From NCBI GenBank assembly GCA_964645775.1, contig CAZYBU010000028.1, positions 1 to 44,394 on the forward strand: DNA of 44,394 nucleotides, given 5' to 3'. Source of the stretch: CAZYBU01 sp964645775. GTDB lineage: Bacteria; Spirochaetota; UBA4802; UBA5550. Position numbers and translations under genes: made by a program. Positions 41,249-44,394 of this stretch are shown here, piece by piece (the first letter of the stretch is position 1; every line of letters begins with the position of its first letter). The notes under the pieces were generated by a model. That model searched no databases and was not told the DNA's origin. It saw only the letters and a list, made by a program, of their open reading frames with translations.

Positions 41249-41321
41249 AGCCCACGACCAGATTTGAACTGGTGACCTTTTGCTTACCATGCAAATGCTC
41301 TACCGACTGAGCTACGTGGGC
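41249..41321 (-). tRNA. tRNA-Thr (anticodon GGU)
   Basis: The minus strand folds as a full cloverleaf. The acceptor stem is GCCCACG/CGTGGGC, the D stem GCTC/GAGC and the anticodon stem TTTGC/GCAAA with loop ATGGTAA, so the anticodon is GGT. The T arm is ACCAG-TTCAAAT-CTGGT and the variable loop is 5 nt. The CCA end is not encoded. It reads threonine ACC/ACU codons. It lies 163 bases upstream of rpmG and just downstream of a strong promoter, so it probably begins the primary transcript of the super-cluster. Confidence 0.96.
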
Positions 41322-41335
41322 AAAAGTGAGAGGAA

Positions 41336-41363
41336 ATAATAGAAACCCCCCTTTTTTTGTCAA
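41336..41363 (-). promoter_or_regulatory. Near-consensus sigma-70 promoter for tRNA-Thr and the super-cluster
   Basis: On the minus strand a perfect TTGACA (41358-41363) and TATTAT (41336-41341) lie 16 bases apart. The spacer is a pair of homopolymers, As then six Gs, then TTTC. Transcription would start about 7 bases before the tRNA. No terminator is seen between the tRNA and rpmG, so the polymerase can continue into the ribosomal genes. Confidence 0.75.
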
Positions 41364-41395
41364 ACAGATTAATGTTTTTTTCGATTTCGGGCAAA

Positions 41396-41430
41396 CAAAA
41401 AGGGGCCTTTCCCCATGGATGGCCCCTTTA
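41396..41430 (-). terminator. Intrinsic terminator of rlpA
   Basis: A 9-bp perfect stem, AAAGGGGCC at 41399-41407 and GGCCCCTTT at 41421-41429, has a 13-nt loop. Five Ts follow on the minus strand. It lies 32 bases after the rlpA stop and insulates rlpA from the tRNA promoter that follows. Confidence 0.85.
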
Positions 41431-41461
41431 CAACTGGATCAGAGGTAATTATCCAGGTTCC

Positions 41462-42412
41462 TTATTTCTCGATCACATAGGCCGGGATGCCTTCACGTGA
41501 AAGTATTTCCTTATACCGGTCAATCAGACCCTCTCCCTGGATGCCGTCAAGCCGAACCTTATAGAGGTCTCCTTCACGGATGATTATTACACGTTCCTTG
41601 AACATCCTTTCCAGCTTATGAGTCAGTTCTTCGGCATTTCGCCTGGAATAGAAAGCCCCTGTCTGGATAGAATAGACGGGACCGGAGTAGACGGCATCCC
41701 TCTGAGACCCCTCTTCATAACGGGACCGTCTGTCATATTTGGATTGATCGGATACCGGTTCCACAGGGCGCTTTTCCCGGTAATCCCCGTCTCGATCATT
41801 AGCGGCCGTGGCAGAGGCGCGTCCCAGTATACGGACACCTACAGTTGCATTCCCCTTTTTAAGCATATCCAGTTCCCTGGCCGCGTCATAGGATAAATCA
41901 ATTATGCGGTTGTCCCGGTAGGGACCCCTATCATTAACACGAACCCGAACGGTTCGTCCATTATCCAGGTTTTTTACAAGGAGTATGGTCCCAAAGGGAA
42001 GAGTGCGGTGGGCGGCTGTCAGTTCATACATATTGAATTGTTCACCTGAGGCGGTCACCTTGCCATGGAACTCCCTGCCATACCATGAGGCTTCACCTGT
42101 CTGGTAAAACTGATCCCGGGAAGAACTTGAATCTCTCTCCCGATCATCACGTGCCGCGGACCGGTTCTCATCCATCCGATCCCTGTCATATCTGTCTTCC
42201 CTTCTGTCAGTGTAGTTGTTCCTGGAGGATCTATTTTCTCCACGATGCAGCTTGCTGTCTGATCTTCTGTCAGGATCTTCAAATATGATTTCATCACTGT
42301 CGTGGTAGCGACGCAGGTTATCATGGTCTCCGGCAATAAGAGCGCCGGATCCGAACAGCAATAATGTAATGAAGAGAACAGATACTCTCAGGGCTTTTAC
42401 CCTTTTTTTCAT
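41462..42412 (-). CDS. rlpA: RlpA-type septal-ring protein with SPOR domain
   Basis: RlpA proteins cleave denuded glycan strands of peptidoglycan at division sites in some bacteria. The ATG at 42412 (MKKRVKALRVSVLFITLLLF) has GGAGG upstream and starts a signal peptide ending near GALIAGD, giving 316 aa; no lipobox is seen, unlike E. coli RlpA. A hydrophilic linker of about 75 residues rich in Arg, Asp and Ser is followed by the double-psi beta-barrel domain (GEASWYGREFHGKVTASGEQ to DLSYDAARELDM). This keeps the histidine in TAAHRTLPFGT and the aspartate in VNDRGPYRDNR. A second polar linker leads to a SPOR domain (YSIQTGAFYSRRNAEELTHK, near residue 242) that binds denuded septal peptidoglycan. 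Confidence 0.92.
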   Translation of the reverse strand: MKKRVKALRVSVLFITLLLFGSGALIAGDHDNLRRYHDSDEIIFEDPDRRSDSKLHRGENRSSRNNYTDRREDRYDRDRMDENRSAARDDRERDSSSSRDQFYQTGEASWYGREFHGKVTASGEQFNMYELTAAHRTLPFGTILLVKNLDNGRTVRVRVNDRGPYRDNRIIDLSYDAARELDMLKKGNATVGVRILGRASATAANDRDGDYREKRPVEPVSDQSKYDRRSRYEEGSQRDAVYSGPVYSIQTGAFYSRRNAEELTHKLERMFKERVIIIREGDLYKVRLDGIQGEGLIDRYKEILSREGIPAYVIEK

Positions 42413-42601
42413 GGCTTTAAACCTCCACAGCACGACTCTACCAGATATATCGGATCGAGACATAAGCATCTTGAACACTTTTGGCTTCCGGGTTTATTGC
42501 GAGGAAGGGAAAATCACCAAAATCGCTTGACCGCATCCCTGCCCTCACGGATATCCTACAGGTCCCTTTCCGGGGAGCAATTCTTATACTTGAAGGTAAA
42601 C

Positions 42602-43627
42602 ATGGGTATTCTTTCCAGCAAACCGACCATTACCAGGAAAGAACTGGAGGGTGTTCTCGATTGCATGATAAGTGACCGTCTCACCGGAGGTGAAACCCTT
42701 CGACGTTTCGAGTCCCTTCTCACAGGTCTCACGGGAATAAAATACACCCTGGCCCTCTCCTCTCCCACTGCCGCGTACCTGGCGGCATTTCGTTCCATGG
42801 AAATCAAAGCGGGGGACGAAATCATAATGCCCTCCTTTTTTTACGGCGCGCCCCTGAACGCAGCCCTGACACTTGGAGCCGAACCGAAACTTTTGGACTG
42901 CAACGAGGCAAGTATCTTCCCGTCCATTGAGAATATACTGGCCTCCATCTCCGAAAAAACCGGGGCCGTGGTACTGGGTGACCTCTTCGGATATCCCATG
43001 CCCAGGGAGGAGCTCCAGAAAATTGAACCACCCCTGGTCATGGATGTCTCATCCACCCTGGACCCGGAAGAAGAAATGAATCTGCCGGAAGCTGCCTTTC
43101 TTGTCGCCTCCTTCGCCTCCGACATGCTCCTGACAACAGGCTATGGCAGCATGATCCAGACTTCGAACTCCCGTCACTATTCATCGATACGGGACCTCCG
43201 ATGGAGCGAGAACAGACCAAACCTTGACTCCATTATGACGGACCTGCAGGCGGCCATGGGCATATCTCAGCTTTCCAGACTGAAAGCCTTCGTCAAAAGA
43301 AGGAGGGAGATTGCCAAAATATACTCGGATTCCCTGAAGACCACGGAACACAAAACCCCTTTTGTTTTCAGCGATACCTTTACTTATCAGGCTTTTCCGA
43401 TCCATTTTGACGCAACCAGGGAAAGAATCGAACGTTACTGGAAGAAAAACGGCGTTGAGGTTCTTCCCCTGCTTGCCCATCCCGCGCACCAGAGGCTGGG
43501 CTTCAAAGGCATGGATTATCCTCACAGCGACAGACTTTCAAGAAAGCTGTATGGAATCCCCATATACCCGACCCTCACGAAAAAAGAGATAGAAAAAATC
43601 AGCCGGCTGCTGGCATCCTTTCTCTGA
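42602..43627 (+). CDS. DegT/DnrJ/EryC1-fold protein lacking the PLP lysine
   Basis: The 341-aa product has the full-length fold of the DegT/DnrJ/EryC1/StrS aminotransferases, which normally form sugar or other amines with PLP. Visible landmarks are SSPTAAYLAAFRSMEIKAGD near residue 59, PLVMDVSSTLDPE with Asp148 (the PLP-ring partner), and TDLQAAMGISQLSRL near 214. A C-terminal domain ends PIYPTLTKKEIEKISRLLAS. The usual S-F-H-x-x-K-x-L-T-T-G-E-G-G motif here reads SFASDMLLTTGYGS, so the Schiff-base lysine is Met175. It is probably not an active aminotransferase of the usual type. The ATG has GAAGG six bases upstream; the open frame 35 codons longer is not family-like. queD starts 29 bases on. 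Confidence 0.85.
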   Translation: MGILSSKPTITRKELEGVLDCMISDRLTGGETLRRFESLLTGLTGIKYTLALSSPTAAYLAAFRSMEIKAGDEIIMPSFFYGAPLNAALTLGAEPKLLDCNEASIFPSIENILASISEKTGAVVLGDLFGYPMPREELQKIEPPLVMDVSSTLDPEEEMNLPEAAFLVASFASDMLLTTGYGSMIQTSNSRHYSSIRDLRWSENRPNLDSIMTDLQAAMGISQLSRLKAFVKRRREIAKIYSDSLKTTEHKTPFVFSDTFTYQAFPIHFDATRERIERYWKKNGVEVLPLLAHPAHQRLGFKGMDYPHSDRLSRKLYGIPIYPTLTKKEIEKISRLLASFL

Positions 43628-43656
43628 TGTCCGGCCGGAAGCGGAAGGAGAAGGCT

Positions 43657-44034
43657 ATGTACTACCTTACCATAGAAGATTCCTTTGCCTCAGCTCACCA
43701 GTTAAGGGGATACCAGGGAAAATGCGAAAACCTTCACGGTCATAACTGGAAGGTCATCCTTACTGTCAAAGGGGAGACTCTGGATGACACAGGACTCCTG
43801 CTGGACTTTCATCTGCTGAAAAAACGTCTTAAGGAGGTACTGGAGCTGGTGGACCACCGGAACATCAATGAAATCGCCCCCTTTGATGAAATCAATCCCA
43901 GTTCAGAAAATCTTGCCCGATATATTTTCAACAAGATGAAAGAAAACCTTAAGGATGAAGAAAGAGTTTCCGTGGATGAATTGACTGTCTGGGAATCAGC
44001 CACCTCCCGCTGCACCTACAGGGAATCACTGTAA
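43657..44034 (+). CDS. queD: 6-carboxy-5,6,7,8-tetrahydropterin synthase QueD
   Basis: QueD converts 7,8-dihydroneopterin triphosphate to 6-carboxytetrahydropterin, the second step towards queuosine and other 7-deazaguanines. The 125-aa product has zinc ligands His14, His27 and His29 and the catalytic Cys23 (CENLHGHNW), plus the conserved VDHRNINEI and the final WESATSRCTYRESL segment with its glutamate. The ATG at 43657 follows a strong GGAGAAGG site and fits the family N-terminus; an ATG at 43627 that overlaps the previous stop (TGATG) is less likely. QueC, QueE and QueF are not here. A eukaryote-type 6-pyruvoyl-tetrahydropterin synthase is the alternative. Confidence 0.9.
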   Translation: MYYLTIEDSFASAHQLRGYQGKCENLHGHNWKVILTVKGETLDDTGLLLDFHLLKKRLKEVLELVDHRNINEIAPFDEINPSSENLARYIFNKMKENLKDEERVSVDELTVWESATSRCTYRESL

Positions 44035-44046
44035 TCTTTTGCAAAA

Positions 44047-44075
44047 TTAAGAAAATGTAAATCTATTGTTATAAT
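44047..44075 (+). promoter_or_regulatory. Probable promoter of the small lipoprotein gene
   Basis: A perfect TATAAT (44070-44075) has TTAAGA 17 bases upstream (44047-44052). The region is strongly AT-rich compared with its neighbours, and a second -10-like TATTAT follows at 44084. It lies just after the queD stop, so the lipoprotein gene is probably expressed on its own. Confidence 0.55.
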
Positions 44076-44164
44076 TTTGTTATATTATAGATTTTTTTCT
44101 TGATTTTTTATTCTTCCTGCACCTATCTGTGTAAGCACAATTTAATTCCTCAAGGAGTATTTCT

Positions 44165-44374
44165 ATGAGAAAGAATATCTTAGCCTTGATCTTTGTATCA
44201 GTTTTCGCTATCTCCGTAAGCGTTGCTTTCGTTGGTTGCGGGCAGGGTGGCGACGCTCCTGCACCTGCTGATAAAAAGGTCGAAGAAAAGCAGGACAAGT
44301 CTGCTGAAGAAGAAAAAGCTGGTGAGCCTGAAGTTAATCTCGAAGCCGGCAAGAAGAAGGATATGGGCTGCTAA
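44165..44374 (+). CDS. Very small lipoprotein with a C-terminal cysteine
   Basis: The 69-aa product has a lipoprotein signal peptide (MRKNILALIFVSVFAI core, then AFVGC, acylated Cys25). The mature peptide of 45 residues is rich in Glu, Lys, Ala, Asp and Pro with no hydrophobic stretch, and it ends in MGC, so cysteine stands at both ends. An AAGGAG site lies eight bases before the ATG. I do not recognise a family. Such short, charged lipoproteins are abundant in spirochaetes and mostly have no assigned role. Confidence 0.8.
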   Translation: MRKNILALIFVSVFAISVSVAFVGCGQGGDAPAPADKKVEEKQDKSAEEEKAGEPEVNLEAGKKKDMGC

Positions 44375-44394
44375 TCATACTCCTTAAGCTGAGA

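Noticed and set aside
42497..42601. N-terminal extension of the DegT-like protein
   Set aside because: The 35 extra residues do not resemble the family, and the ATG at 42602 has a good ribosome site.

Overview
The window is a 44.4 kb bacterial chromosomal segment, almost wholly protein-coding, read mainly on the minus strand. I place the organism in the Spirochaetota, possibly near the Leptospira side, with moderate confidence. The reasons, all from recalled family sequences and no search, are: the overall look of GroEL, RpoB and RpoC; the Asn at the E. coli RpoB 531 position, as in spirochaetes; and the joined rif, str, S10, spc and alpha clusters. A run of ten Ns at 4733-4742 shows that this is a draft scaffold, perhaps from a metagenome.

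Layout. Positions 1-2752: groEL and groES behind a CIRCE operator, then moaC. Positions 2765-10262: a minus-strand train of DUF2225 gene, truA, outer-membrane barrel gene, large lipoprotein gene, lysC, ddl, a two-TM coiled-coil protein gene and pssA. It mixes envelope precursor genes (lysC, ddl, pssA) with unknown envelope proteins. Positions 10306-11318: a lone plus-strand gene for an exported protein, convergent with the next block and sharing a bidirectional terminator with it.

Positions 11340-41363, about 30 kb: a continuous translation and transcription super-cluster. In transcription order it runs tRNA-Thr(GGU), rpmG, secE, nusG, rplK, rplA, rplJ, rplL, rpoB, rpoC, rpsL, rpsG, fusA, tuf, rpsJ, rplC, rplD, rplW, rplB, rpsS, rplV, rpsC, rplP, rpmC, rpsQ, rplN, rplX, rplE, rpsN, rpsH, rplF, rplR, rpsE, rpmD, rplO, secY, infA, rpmJ, rpsM, rpsK, rpsD, rpoA, rplQ. 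A near-consensus promoter stands before the tRNA, and another probable one before tuf. Terminator-like hairpins lie between rpsG and fusA, after tuf and after rplQ, and structured spacer lies between rplL and rpoB. The cluster is therefore probably several overlapping transcripts. adk and map, often found next to secY, are absent.

Positions 41396-44394: rlpA (minus strand, own terminator), then on the plus strand a DegT-fold protein that lacks the PLP lysine, queD, and a tiny lipoprotein with a cysteine at each end of its mature form.

No stretch over 300 bases lacks a gene. I saw no insertion sequence, prophage, CRISPR array or defence system. The window is mostly ordinary core genome. The points most worth a second look are the DegT-like protein without its lysine, the altered DNA-contact residues in the alpha C-terminal domain, the hairpins inside the super-cluster, and the unknown envelope proteins beside lysC-ddl.
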